A DNA stretch of 64,000 nt from Bradyrhizobium sp. SRS-191 (lineage in GTDB: Bacteria; Pseudomonadota; Alphaproteobacteria; Rhizobiales; Xanthobacteraceae): assembly GCF_024586915.1 (NCBI RefSeq), contig NZ_JANBVS010000011.1, positions 186,001 through 250,000 of the forward strand, given 5' to 3'. Positions 17,433 to 24,688 of this stretch are shown here, one piece after another. Each line of letters starts with the position of its first letter. Position 1 is the first letter of the stretch. The position numbers and the translations under genes are program-made. Below the pieces are notes generated by a model that did not search any database, was not told the origin of the DNA, and was given only the letters and a program-made list of their open reading frames with translations.

Positions 17433-17768
17433 TCGCGACAGGACTGGACAGGGGGCATCGGCTTGAACGCGCGGGCGAAATCCGTTGTTTGGCGCACGCC
17501 GTTTGATGCCCGAACAAGACGGCCGAAGCCGTCCGTTCGGACAAGACGTGCCCGACGGGCGACTCGGCACTCCGCCAGCTCCAGCAAATCAACAGAGCGT
17601 TGAGCAGGCCCTACGAGGTCACGAGCCTATTGCAGAAGGTTGATTTCAATCGGCAGGCGACTGATGCTGTCGCACTTCGGAGACGAAGTGGCCAAATGTG
17701 CGGGGCGCAATTCGCGGTAGAACCGACGGAGTAAGTGGTGCTGATCTTCTCGGACGCACTCGGCTTTG
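17433..17768. other. Intergenic, no gene seen
   Basis: The 336 bases between the multi-hairpin element and the Sel1-like gene hold short frames only. None has a plausible ribosome-binding site or composition, and I see no promoter or hairpin of note. Confidence 0.5.
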
Positions 17769-18329
17769 ATGTCGGAGAAGCTCGGGAGCTTCTCAGAAGG
17801 TGAGGAGGAGCAGGCTGTTGCCTATTTCGAGCAGTTCATCGCAAAGGGCTCGATCCTGGCCACGATCGAAATGGCGGAGTATTTGCAGGACAAGGGAGAC
17901 AACTCCTGTAGTTTGCGCTGGATGGAAGAGGCCGAACGGGCAATCGGACCCGAGGACTTCGATTCGCTTCTCTATCTTTCGGAAGCTTTTCGGCGTGGAC
18001 TCGGGGCCGGGACTGCCAAGGAGCGTTACTTTCGGGCCTTCGACCTGAAGGAGCGCGTGGCGGAAGCGGGTCATTTGGCGGCCAGTCGCGAAATGATCGT
18101 CAACTACGCTCATGGCCTGAATGGTGCTGCAAAGGACCCAGACCGGGCCATTTATTGGTTGAGGAAAGCTGCTGCGCTCAACGACGAAAGGCGAAGCAGA
18201 TTCTTCGGGACGAAGGGGCTGATCACGTATGGGGGCAACGTGCAACTACGATTGACACCCATGGATCGAAATCCCGCCATCCGACGCCGGCAATCTACTC
18301 CAACTCAGCCATCTTTACCCAAGAGTTAA
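17769..18329 (+). CDS. Sel1/TPR-like repeat protein
   Basis: A 186-residue soluble protein. The segment AASREMIVNYAHGLNGAAKD followed by PDRAIYWLRKAAALND (about 100-137) is a Sel1-type repeat, and the earlier ILATIEMAEYLQDKGD and LLYLSEAFRRGLGAGTAKER segments look like degenerate repeats. Such helical solenoids usually mediate protein contact. The last 45 residues turn basic and lose repeat character, and the end overlaps tail to tail with the minus-strand gene ending at 18295, so the C-terminus may have been replaced or frameshifted. A TTG directly precedes the ATG. Codon use is less GC-rich than the flanking core genes. Confidence 0.65.
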   Translation: MSEKLGSFSEGEEEQAVAYFEQFIAKGSILATIEMAEYLQDKGDNSCSLRWMEEAERAIGPEDFDSLLYLSEAFRRGLGAGTAKERYFRAFDLKERVAEAGHLAASREMIVNYAHGLNGAAKDPDRAIYWLRKAAALNDERRSRFFGTKGLITYGGNVQLRLTPMDRNPAIRRRQSTPTQPSLPKS

Positions 18330-18672
18330 GTGGACGGCCTGCGACCTGCTGCACAGAGACGAGTAACCCATGGTCGTTGTCGACTGCAGCAGGAGTCTCA
18401 GGTGGAATAGATTGCAGAAGACGTTCGACTAAAACGCCATCCTTCCACTCGATCAAATATGCCATAGGCTCACTCACCAACTTGCTCAAATGAGCAAGCT
18501 CGTCGTGATCAAAGTCCGCTAGCACTCGATTGTCCCGGACGATCGAAAGCCAATCCGCCATTTGCTCGATGACAACCTGAGAATCGCTGACGTGCTTTCC
18601 TCCGTTGGATGCAGCCCATTTTTCGGGCGACCAAGTCCCACTGGAGTCGACGAGAAGCACGATGATGTTCAT
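18295..18672 (-). CDS. Hypothetical 125-residue protein
   Basis: Starting at the ATG at 18672, the product begins MNIIVLLVDSSGTWSPEKWA and is acidic, with DHDELAHLSKLVSEPMAYLI and EWKDGVLVERLLQSIPPETP segments. No signal peptide, membrane helix or known catalytic motif is visible. The size, acidity and accessory setting recall immunity proteins of contact-dependent toxins, but I do not recognise a family. Its 3' end overlaps that of the Sel1-like gene by 35 bases. An ATG five codons upstream is a less likely start. Confidence 0.5.
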   Translation of the reverse strand: MNIIVLLVDSSGTWSPEKWAASNGGKHVSDSQVVIEQMADWLSIVRDNRVLADFDHDELAHLSKLVSEPMAYLIEWKDGVLVERLLQSIPPETPAAVDNDHGLLVSVQQVAGRPLNSWVKMAELE

Positions 18673-18773
18673 GGTTAATAGCCTCAATCAGCGTCTGCTC
18701 GCAGTTGATCGCGAAGCAGATCCGGAGAACAGATCGTTTCAGATCGGGTCCGTACCCAATGGTTGTCAAACCG

Positions 18774-18842
18774 GAATTACGGTGCACTTAACTCTTTTCC
18801 GCTGGAGCGCGCTGGCGACGGCTATTGAGTGCGCCGTAATTC
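18774..18842 (+). repeat. Palindromic unit, copy A
   Basis: GAATTACGG (18774-18782) is mirrored by CCGTAATTC (18834-18842), and the inner flanks GTGCACTTA and TGAGTGCG also pair. The core TTTTCCGCTGGAGC-GCTGGCGACGGCTATTGAGTG is nearly identical to copy B. Units with ends reading ATTACGGTGACAGTGCACTTA are widespread and are often tied to REP-associated tyrosine transposases, but none is encoded here. Confidence 0.75.
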
Positions 18843-19050
18843 TTGGGGAGAGGTGATCTTCAATCAAGCGGGTCTATTGATGACAGCTGTTTACTTCGTG
18901 ATCATCGAATTGCGACTGCGGGTTGCGAACGTCGTGGACAACGATGCCGCCAAGAATCAAAAGAAAGCTGGTGTGAATTGGGCATAGGCTATGTTCCTCG
19001 GACCTCTCTCACAAATGGTCGAACTGAGATTTCACAGAAGGCTAGCTGTC

Positions 19051-19365
19051 ATGGGCAAGTTTTACACCGACGATCAGATACGAGAAGCGATCGAAGCGTT
19101 AGAAGTTCACTCGCCTGGTATCTTTGAGAGAATGACGAAGATGGCTTCGACAACGGACCCTCTGAATGAGGAGCAGGGAAGAGAGATGACGGCGATTACG
19201 CGCGTGCTTAGTGTGGTCCTGCCAGAAGTGCCGTTTGTTGTAGAAGCCCAAGATAAAGGAGGAGCGCTAACGCGCCTCAGCATCGATTTGGGCAATGCGG
19301 TTCGAGCGGCTATTGAATCCGTCAAACTTGGCCCTGATCGGGCGTCAACATTCAAAAACGATTGA
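19051..19365 (+). CDS. Hypothetical 104-residue protein
   Basis: The ATG at 19051 (MGKFYTDDQIREAIEALEVH) is chosen over an upstream in-frame ATG at 18991 because the extra 20 residues are basic and unlike the rest. The product is acidic and helical (TDDQIREAIEALE, LNEEQGREMTAITRVLSVVL, DLGNAVRAAIESV). No motif is recognised. It sits exactly between palindromic units A and B, which lie in the same orientation, so the gene may have moved or been retained with them. Confidence 0.5.
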   Translation: MGKFYTDDQIREAIEALEVHSPGIFERMTKMASTTDPLNEEQGREMTAITRVLSVVLPEVPFVVEAQDKGGALTRLSIDLGNAVRAAIESVKLGPDRASTFKND

Positions 19366-19386
19366 TCTAGAGAGTGGCGCAATGCC

Positions 19387-19467
19387 GGATTGCGGTGACA
19401 GTGCACTTAACTGTTTTCCGCTGAAGCACGCTGGCGACGGCTATTGAGTGCACTGTCACCGTAATCC
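19387..19467 (+). repeat. Palindromic unit, copy B
   Basis: An 81-bp unit whose ends GGATTGCGGTGACAGTGCAC and GTGCACTGTCACCGTAATCC pair almost perfectly, with one mismatch at the G in GATTGCGG. The loop is the same as in copy A apart from a few changes. It starts 21 bases after the stop of the 104-residue gene and could act as its terminator as well. Confidence 0.8.
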
Positions 19468-19664
19468 CGAGCTATCGCTTGAAGCCGAGTGACGTCTGCA
19501 GATGACCCATTTCGGACCTCAATCAGCGGGGCGGCAGATCTACGCTTTGCAGCACTGAACGCCGTCCAGGCAACTCGCTCCATTCGAGGAAGCTGTCGAC
19601 GCAAGTTTCGGCAGAGGCCGAGACGTGCTAATGCCGATGGGAGGCCGCCCACATTGAGGCTCGG

Positions 19665-19934
19665 ATGATCTTATATATCTGGATCGGCGTATTTGCAGCG
19701 TTGCTGGTAACCAAGCAAATTTTGCAATCGGAGATGATCCGCGACGAATTCCCCGGACAACCTCCTCTAGGGTACGCATGGCGTCGTGGTCTTGCTATTT
19801 TCATCGACCCAAATCGCTTTACCCAACGAGGCAAAGCTTATCGTCTCTGGACAATCCGGGTCGATGTTGCAACCCTGCTATGGGGCATCCCAGGATTGCC
19901 AATCGCTCAAATGCTTAATGGGCATTTCGGTTAG
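19665..19934 (+). CDS. Small hypothetical membrane-anchored protein
   Basis: An 89-residue product with one strong N-terminal membrane helix (MILYIWIGVFAALLVTKQIL) and a second moderately hydrophobic stretch near the end (VATLLWGIPGLPIAQML). GAGG lies five bases before the ATG. The middle is basic (YAWRRGLAIFIDPNRFTQRG). The length and topology are plausible for a real small membrane protein, but no family is recognised and the reading frame lies in the AT-richer accessory stretch. Confidence 0.45.
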   Translation: MILYIWIGVFAALLVTKQILQSEMIRDEFPGQPPLGYAWRRGLAIFIDPNRFTQRGKAYRLWTIRVDVATLLWGIPGLPIAQMLNGHFG

Positions 19935-20360
19935 TTGAACGGACAATGTGACCTGCGGTGTCAGGACCTTCGCAATCTTCCGGCCAGAACAGATGCAAAC
20001 GAGCGGTGGCTCGCTCCGCGGCCGCGTGATCGGGCTTCGGGAGGAAAGCGGATATGATAAATTGATCTTGGTAATGGCCGCTTCTGGCCCATCTCGGACT
20101 TGCCGCCTGGCGCCCGCAACGTCTGCCGTCAGGGTGCCACCGGAAGTTGGCGGCCCTGGGGTAGGGCCGCATTTGACCCAACTTGGACATGGCCGGGTTT
20201 GGCAATCGTTTCAGAAACACTGATCTCGATTGCGGTGACTGTCACGGTAACCCCAACCCCGAGGCGCCGAAGATCAAACGCGGATCTTTGATCCGTCATA
20301 ATTATAACCGCAATTTCGAGGTCGTAAATTAGGGAGATTGTTAGAAAAAACGGTGCGTCG
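19935..20360. other. Intergenic with a collapsed palindromic unit
   Basis: No convincing gene is present in these 426 bases. The only structured feature is the short palindrome at 20228-20252. The region just before 20361 (GGGAGATTGTTAG with AT-rich DNA upstream) may hold the promoter of the small secreted protein. Confidence 0.4.
20228..20252. repeat. Minimal palindromic unit, copy D
   Basis: GATTGCGGTGACTGTCACGG continuing to TAACC is the two ends of the A/B-type unit joined with only one base between (GTGAC-T-GTCAC). The whole core is missing, as if deleted or as if ends alone were copied. Confidence 0.6.
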
Positions 20361-20642
20361 ATGCGCAGAATGATTCACTTCTACATTCTCTTAACCGCAA
20401 TCTTCCTAATGCCCGACCTAGTCCGTGCTGATGAACGGTCGTATACTCATGCGGCTCAACCGGCCGGGCATTTATATCCCGGCGGTTTGTACCGCGGCCA
20501 TCGCTTTCGCTTAGTCGACGGCATCTGCCATGAGGCGTTCGTCGAAAAAGGCCGCTTAGTTGATCGGCCAACCTGCCAACAGAGCTGCGTATTTCTGAAC
20601 TCTAAGTCAGAATTCGTCTTCACCGGATGTACCATATTCTGA
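20361..20642 (+). CDS. Small secreted cysteine-containing protein
   Basis: A 93-residue product with a clear signal peptide (MRRMIHFYILLTAIFLMPDL then VRADE). The mature part of about 69 residues has four cysteines (in GICHEA, PTCQQSC and TGCTIF), enough for two disulfides in the periplasm, plus a Gly/Tyr/Arg-rich segment YPGGLYRGHRF. A second ATG three codons in is an alternative start. I do not recognise the family. It stands alone between two repeat-rich gaps and its base composition is lower in GC than the core genes. Confidence 0.55.
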   Translation: MRRMIHFYILLTAIFLMPDLVRADERSYTHAAQPAGHLYPGGLYRGHRFRLVDGICHEAFVEKGRLVDRPTCQQSCVFLNSKSEFVFTGCTIF

Positions 20643-20727
20643 AGTCGATGCCTAAGGCGCCCCTTAGAACCGCGACGACCCTAAAAATATCCAAGCGAGG
20701 CCGGGTTACGGTGACACCCATGGACTG

Positions 20728-20936
20728 AAAACCACTGAAAACACAGGCTATCGCCTCGCGTTCTCTTAGTTTTTCGCCGCGCTGTTTCCACATCGTCATG
20801 CCCGGGCCTCGTCCCGGGCATCCACGTCCAGCCGCGCATGCCGAACGACGTGGATGGCCGGGATGTAGCCCGGCCATGACGGCGGGGAGGCGGGTGAGCG
20901 CAAAATGCAAAGTGCGAAATGGGCGAGGGGGCTGGC
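20728..20936 (+). repeat. 209-bp dispersed repeat, copy 1
   Basis: Nearly identical to 21862-22070 in the same orientation. It runs from GAAAACCACTGAAAACACAG to GGGCGAGGGGGCTGGC and contains nested palindromes around GTCATGCCCGGGC and GCCCGGCCATGAC. TTACGGTGACACC precedes it at 20708. This kind of sequence is scattered through Bradyrhizobium genomes. It does not code for protein, although spurious frames cross it. Confidence 0.9.
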
Positions 20937-20938
20937 AC

Positions 20939-21000
20939 GGATTACGTTGACAGTGCATTTTACTTATTCGCCTTCCGGTCGTCATTAGATGCCGTAATCC
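20939..21000 (+). repeat. Palindromic unit, copy C (divergent)
   Basis: GGATTACGTTGACAGTGCAT at one end and GATGCCGTAATCC at the other match the ends of copies A and B, but the 30-base core is different. It abuts the 209-bp repeat copy 1 with two bases between. Confidence 0.6.
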
Positions 21001-21080
21001 CAGAAGACCGCGTTGTCCCCAGCGCGCACTAGATCATTCGGAATCGCAATCTCACGTTCCCGCCCATGAACTATTCGTCT

Positions 21081-21707
21081 TCAGTAATGGAGGACGTCCC
21101 GGAAGAGAATCCCCTTGAGATTCGCCTGCTCGCATGCTTCCCGCATGAATTGATCGCAAATAACAATCGACCTGCAGTAAGCCATCCGAAAGATGTGCGC
21201 CCCCACAACCGCCTCATCGCGGAAGACTAAGCTGCTTATCCCCACGTGCAACAAATAATATTTCTGCCCCTCATCCTGGCTGATTGTCAGACGCGAGTTC
21301 CCCTCGTCCAGCGCATCAAGCACGCGCACAACCGTACAAAGCCAATAGCGCGGGCCTTCCGTTCCATCAGGTAACCGCACATCACATGGAGTGAAGGCCA
21401 GGGCATCGAGATCAACGGCCTCAAACACCGCCTTCATCGAGTCAGAGATGAGCCAGTGCTTCCCGTACTCCTCGATGTCACGCGGTGCTCGGCCGAGCTT
21501 GCGGTCGAATAGAAAGCGAGGCTGTTCAGGAAAATCCGAATATCGGGGTTGCTGACCTAAATGTCGCAAATACCCCTTAAGGGTCGTCTCGTTTTGCAGC
21601 ACAAATCCAGGCTTTCCTTCGAGGCGATAATTTGCATCGATGCAATAAAACCGGCGCCCCTTCGACTTCTGTTTGGACTTGGTATGCCTGGATGTCTCGT
21701 CGACCAT
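21081..21707 (-). CDS. DUF1629/Imm11-like protein, candidate toxin immunity protein
   Basis: A 208-residue protein. RRFYCIDANYRLEGKPGFVL, FLFDRKLGRAPRDIEEYGKH with WLISDSMKAVFEAVD, CDVRLPDGTEGPRYWLCTVV with RVLDALDEGNSRL, and SLVFRDEAVVGAHIFRMAYC with SIVICDQFMREACEQANLKG follow the DUF1629 (Imm11) pattern over nearly the full length. Members are predicted immunity proteins of polymorphic toxins. No toxin gene is adjacent, so this looks like an orphan immunity gene. It is bracketed by two direct copies of the 209-bp repeat, which could allow its gain or loss by recombination. Confidence 0.75.
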   Translation of the reverse strand: MVDETSRHTKSKQKSKGRRFYCIDANYRLEGKPGFVLQNETTLKGYLRHLGQQPRYSDFPEQPRFLFDRKLGRAPRDIEEYGKHWLISDSMKAVFEAVDLDALAFTPCDVRLPDGTEGPRYWLCTVVRVLDALDEGNSRLTISQDEGQKYYLLHVGISSLVFRDEAVVGAHIFRMAYCRSIVICDQFMREACEQANLKGILFRDVLHY

Positions 21708-21861
21708 AGGCTCTCAATCTCCGCGCTGCGCTTGAACAAGACCGCATGATCCGCTTATGGCCCGCGCCACATGGTCGCTTGACAAGCTTGCGAAACCAAA
21801 CTGAGAACCAGCTCTCACTTCTGCCCTTCGGCTGGGATAGCATTACGCTGACGGTGTCACC

Positions 21862-22070
21862 GAAAACCGATGAAAACACAGGCTATCGCCTCGCGTTTTC
21901 TTAGTTTTTCGCCGCGCTGTTTCCACATCGTCATGCCCGGGCTCCGTCCCGGGCATCCACGTCCAGCCGCGCGTGCCGAACGACGTGGATGGCCGGGACG
22001 TAGCCCGGCCATGACGGCGGGGAGGCAGGCGAGCGCAAATGCCAAGTGCGAAATGGGCGAGGGGGCTGGC
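21862..22070 (+). repeat. 209-bp dispersed repeat, copy 2
   Basis: Direct partner of 20728-20936, the same length and with few differences (for example CTCCGTCCC for CTCGTCCC, and ACGTAG for ATGTAG). It is preceded by a remnant GTGACGG-like palindrome end at about 21842-21861. Confidence 0.9.
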
Positions 22071-22190
22071 GCAGAGTTTCGGTCCGATCCCCCAAGATAC
22101 CCAACGATCCCCAAGGCGGGCCAAGTCTACGAAGGCGCAGTCTGCAGCCCTCGGGGCCGGCTTGTCCTGCTCCACTGGCCACGCCCAAGC

Positions 22191-22218
22191 AAAAGGCCGG
22201 CTGATCCAGCCGGCCTTT
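22191..22218 (-). terminator. Rho-independent terminator of the DsbA-like gene
   Basis: On the minus strand AAAGGCCGGCTG and CAGCCGGCCTTT form a 12-bp stem with a three-base loop, followed by a T run (CCTTTTGC). It lies 45 bases after the stop at 22263. Confidence 0.85.
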
Positions 22219-22262
22219 GGTGTGATGTCCGTGATGTCAGACGTCGTCCGCGAGCGCGCGCG

Positions 22263-23027
22263 TCAGCAGCTCGCCTTGCCGCAGCGCGCGGTGCTGATCT
22301 TCTCGCGCAGGCCTTCGACGCCGACGGCGCCGATCACGACCTGCTTGCCGATCACGTAGCTCGGCGTGCCGTTCATGCCCATCTCCTCGGCGAGCTTGAA
22401 GTTCTCTTCGATCGTCGCCTTGGCCTCGGGGCTCGCCATGTCCTTTTCGACCCGCGCCATGTCGAGACCGAGTTCCTTGGCCACGGCGAGCGCGTGGGCC
22501 TTGTCGGCCTGGCCGCGGCCGCCGAGCAGCTTCTGGTGGAAGTCGAGATATTTCTGCGGCGCCTGCATGCGCACGGCGACGGCGACCTGCGCGGCTTCGA
22601 CCGAGCCCTGGCTCAGCACCGGGAATTCCTTGAGCACGACCTTCAGCTTCGGGTCGCTCTTCATCAGCTCCATCATGTCGGTCATCGCGCGCTTGCAGTA
22701 GCCGCAATTGTAATCGAAGAACTCGACGAAGGTGACGTCGCCATCCTTGTTGCCGAGCATGACGCCGCGCGGCGAGTTGAAGATGGTCTCGGCGTTCTTG
22801 GCGATGCCCGCCTCATGCTTGGCCGCCTCGGCCGCGGTCTGCCGCTTCTGCAGCTCGGCCATCGCCTCCTCGAGCACCTCGGGATGGGCGATCAGATAAT
22901 TCCTGACGATGGTCTCGATCTCGCCGCGCTGGCCGTCGGAGAAGCTCTCGGCAGACGCAACTTGCGGGGCGCCGCAGAGCGAGAGCGCGAACAGCGCCGC
23001 GGGAAGGAGCGTGCGGAGTGACGGCAT
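22263..23027 (-). CDS. DsbA family periplasmic thiol-disulfide oxidoreductase
   Basis: The ATG at 23027 gives 254 residues with a signal peptide (MPSLRTLLPAALFALSLCGA); a TTG seven codons upstream is less likely. A helical N-terminal extension (about 30-85) precedes the thioredoxin fold: VTFVEFFDYNCGYCKRAMTD with the redox pair Cys108/Cys111, a helical insertion, and the cis-Pro loop GTPSYVIG near 215. This is the Com1/BdbD-like DsbA branch with an N-terminal extension. The final residues contain two more cysteines (CGKASC). It should form or shuffle disulfides in exported proteins. It follows the M48 peptidase gene on the same strand with a gap of about 100 bases. Confidence 0.88.
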   Translation of the reverse strand: MPSLRTLLPAALFALSLCGAPQVASAESFSDGQRGEIETIVRNYLIAHPEVLEEAMAELQKRQTAAEAAKHEAGIAKNAETIFNSPRGVMLGNKDGDVTFVEFFDYNCGYCKRAMTDMMELMKSDPKLKVVLKEFPVLSQGSVEAAQVAVAVRMQAPQKYLDFHQKLLGGRGQADKAHALAVAKELGLDMARVEKDMASPEAKATIEENFKLAEEMGMNGTPSYVIGKQVVIGAVGVEGLREKISTARCGKASC

Positions 23028-23125
23028 GAAGGAGGTCCTCTGGGTCAAAATGATCGGGTCCTTGTCGAGGGCTGTGAGAGGTATTTCGGTAATCTTGGCG
23101 TGATATTAGCAGCAAATCGGTCGGT

Positions 23126-24526
23126 CTACTGGCTCGAAAGCGGCTTCGAAGCGACGATGTCGTCTGCCTTCACCCACCCCGGCGAGCCCACCGCAAAGCG
23201 GGTCTTGGCCCGGGATGCAAGCTCGCGGGCGGTCTTGTTGTCGCCACGGAGGAAGGCAGCCTGGGCCGACGCGAGGTCGGCCTCGGCATAGTCGCCCTTG
23301 CGGCCATAGGCCATCGCGAGCTGGGCGTAGCCGATCGGCGCCTCGGATTCGCGCGCGACAGCCGCCCGCAGGATCGAGATCGCCTCTTCCGTGTAGGCCT
23401 TGTTCTCCGATGCCACCAACGCCTGGCCAAGTAACATCTCGATGAGCGGCGCGTTATTGGACAGCTGCACCGCCTTGCGCAGCGGCGCGATCGCCTCGGT
23501 CGGACGCCCCCCTTCGAGCAGGGCCTGGCCGCGAACCTCCTGGAAATAGGGGTTGTTGGGCTGCACCTGGATCAGGGCGTCGATCTGGGTCAGCGCACTG
23601 CGCAGGTCGCCATGCAGATAGGTGGAGATCGCCCGCGCATAGCGCGCCGGCAGGCTGTTGTCGGACAGCGGATAGCGCCGCGCCACCGTGTCGGGCCGCT
23701 CCATGAAGGCCGAGATCTTGGCCCGGACCATGTCATGGCGCATCTGCAACGAAGCGTCGTCCTTCTTGTCCCAATAGGGCGACTGCCGCGCCAGGCCTTC
23801 CAGCGCCTCGACGCGGTCCGCCGGCATCGGGTGCGACTGCAAATAGGGGTCCGCGCCGCGCGCCGCGAACAGGCTCTCATTGGTGAAGCGCTTGAAGGTC
23901 TCGTACATGCCCTTTGGCGACTGCGCGGTGGCGGTGAGGAATTTGACGCCGGCGCGGTCGGCGTTCTCCTCCTGCTGACGCTGATAGGACAGCAGCGAGC
24001 GGCGGATCACCTCGCCCGGCGCCGACAGCGTCGCGGCGCCGGCATTGGCGAGGCCGCCATTGCCGCCGCCGCGGGAGGCGCCCATGGCGAGCGCGCCGGC
24101 GCCGAGAATGGTGGCGATGATCATCTGCGTCTGCGCGGTGGCGAGCTGCTGGCGCAGCTTGGCGAGGTGGCCGCCGGCGAGATGGCCGGTCTCGTGCGCG
24201 AGCACGCCGATCAGCTGGTTCGGATTCTCCGACTGCATGATCGCGCCGTAATTGACGAAGATGCGACGGCCGTCCGCGACGAAGGCGTTGAACGAGCTGT
24301 CGTTGATGATGACCATCTGGATGTTCTGCTTCTCGAGCCCGGCGGCGCGCAGGATCGGCCGCGTGTATTCACGCAGCAGCACCTCGGTCTCGGTGTCGCG
24401 CAGGATCGGCGGTCCCTTGCCCTGCTGGGCCGAAGCCGGCGCAACCGGTCCGAGCGTCATGGCGGCCGCGACGATCACGGCCAGCCCGCCGGACAATTTC
24501 TTGCGAAGCACGATTGGGAGCAACAT
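23126..24526 (-). CDS. Periplasmic M48 metalloprotease with TPR repeats (BepA-like)
   Basis: A 466-residue protein with a signal sequence (residues 1-33, ending PASAQ). The M48 catalytic domain has HETGH at 111-115 as zinc-binding HExxH and ENADRAG further on for the third ligand. The C-terminal half (about 290-455) is a TPR array (ALTQIDALIQVQPNNPYFQE, EAIAPLRKAVQLSNNAPLIE, YAEADLASAQAAFLRGDNKT). This is the BepA/YfgC plan, an envelope protease and chaperone for outer-membrane proteins. A DsbA-like gene follows it, consistent with a joint role in envelope protein quality. The Gly/Ala-rich stretch near 140-165 is a family feature. Confidence 0.9.
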   Translation of the reverse strand: MLLPIVLRKKLSGGLAVIVAAAMTLGPVAPASAQQGKGPPILRDTETEVLLREYTRPILRAAGLEKQNIQMVIINDSSFNAFVADGRRIFVNYGAIMQSENPNQLIGVLAHETGHLAGGHLAKLRQQLATAQTQMIIATILGAGALAMGASRGGGNGGLANAGAATLSAPGEVIRRSLLSYQRQQEENADRAGVKFLTATAQSPKGMYETFKRFTNESLFAARGADPYLQSHPMPADRVEALEGLARQSPYWDKKDDASLQMRHDMVRAKISAFMERPDTVARRYPLSDNSLPARYARAISTYLHGDLRSALTQIDALIQVQPNNPYFQEVRGQALLEGGRPTEAIAPLRKAVQLSNNAPLIEMLLGQALVASENKAYTEEAISILRAAVARESEAPIGYAQLAMAYGRKGDYAEADLASAQAAFLRGDNKTARELASRAKTRFAVGSPGWVKADDIVASKPLSSQ

Positions 24527-24688
24527 CGGTCGATCTTTGCAATTGGCGCGAGGCTCGATACGGGCTATTGCCCACCAAACTGCGGAATGCGGCTCATCTG
24601 CGGCGAATGAGGCCCCATCAGGCCATGGTCCTCATGCCGGCCGGTCGAGAGAGCGGGTCCGAACAGGCGGGGTCAATAGCAGATATCC

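Noticed and set aside
16932..17570. Several frames of 80-165 codons across the first multi-hairpin element
   Set aside because: Not conserved in the second copy; stems are conserved instead, so the DNA is not protein coding.
19407..19834. Two overlapping minus-strand frames of about 70-80 codons
   Set aside because: No ribosome site and basic, irregular products; they overlap palindromic unit B or the plus-strand small membrane gene.
21870..23021. Plus-strand frame across the 209-bp repeat and the DsbA-like gene
   Set aside because: Begins in repeat DNA and continues antisense to a clear DsbA gene.
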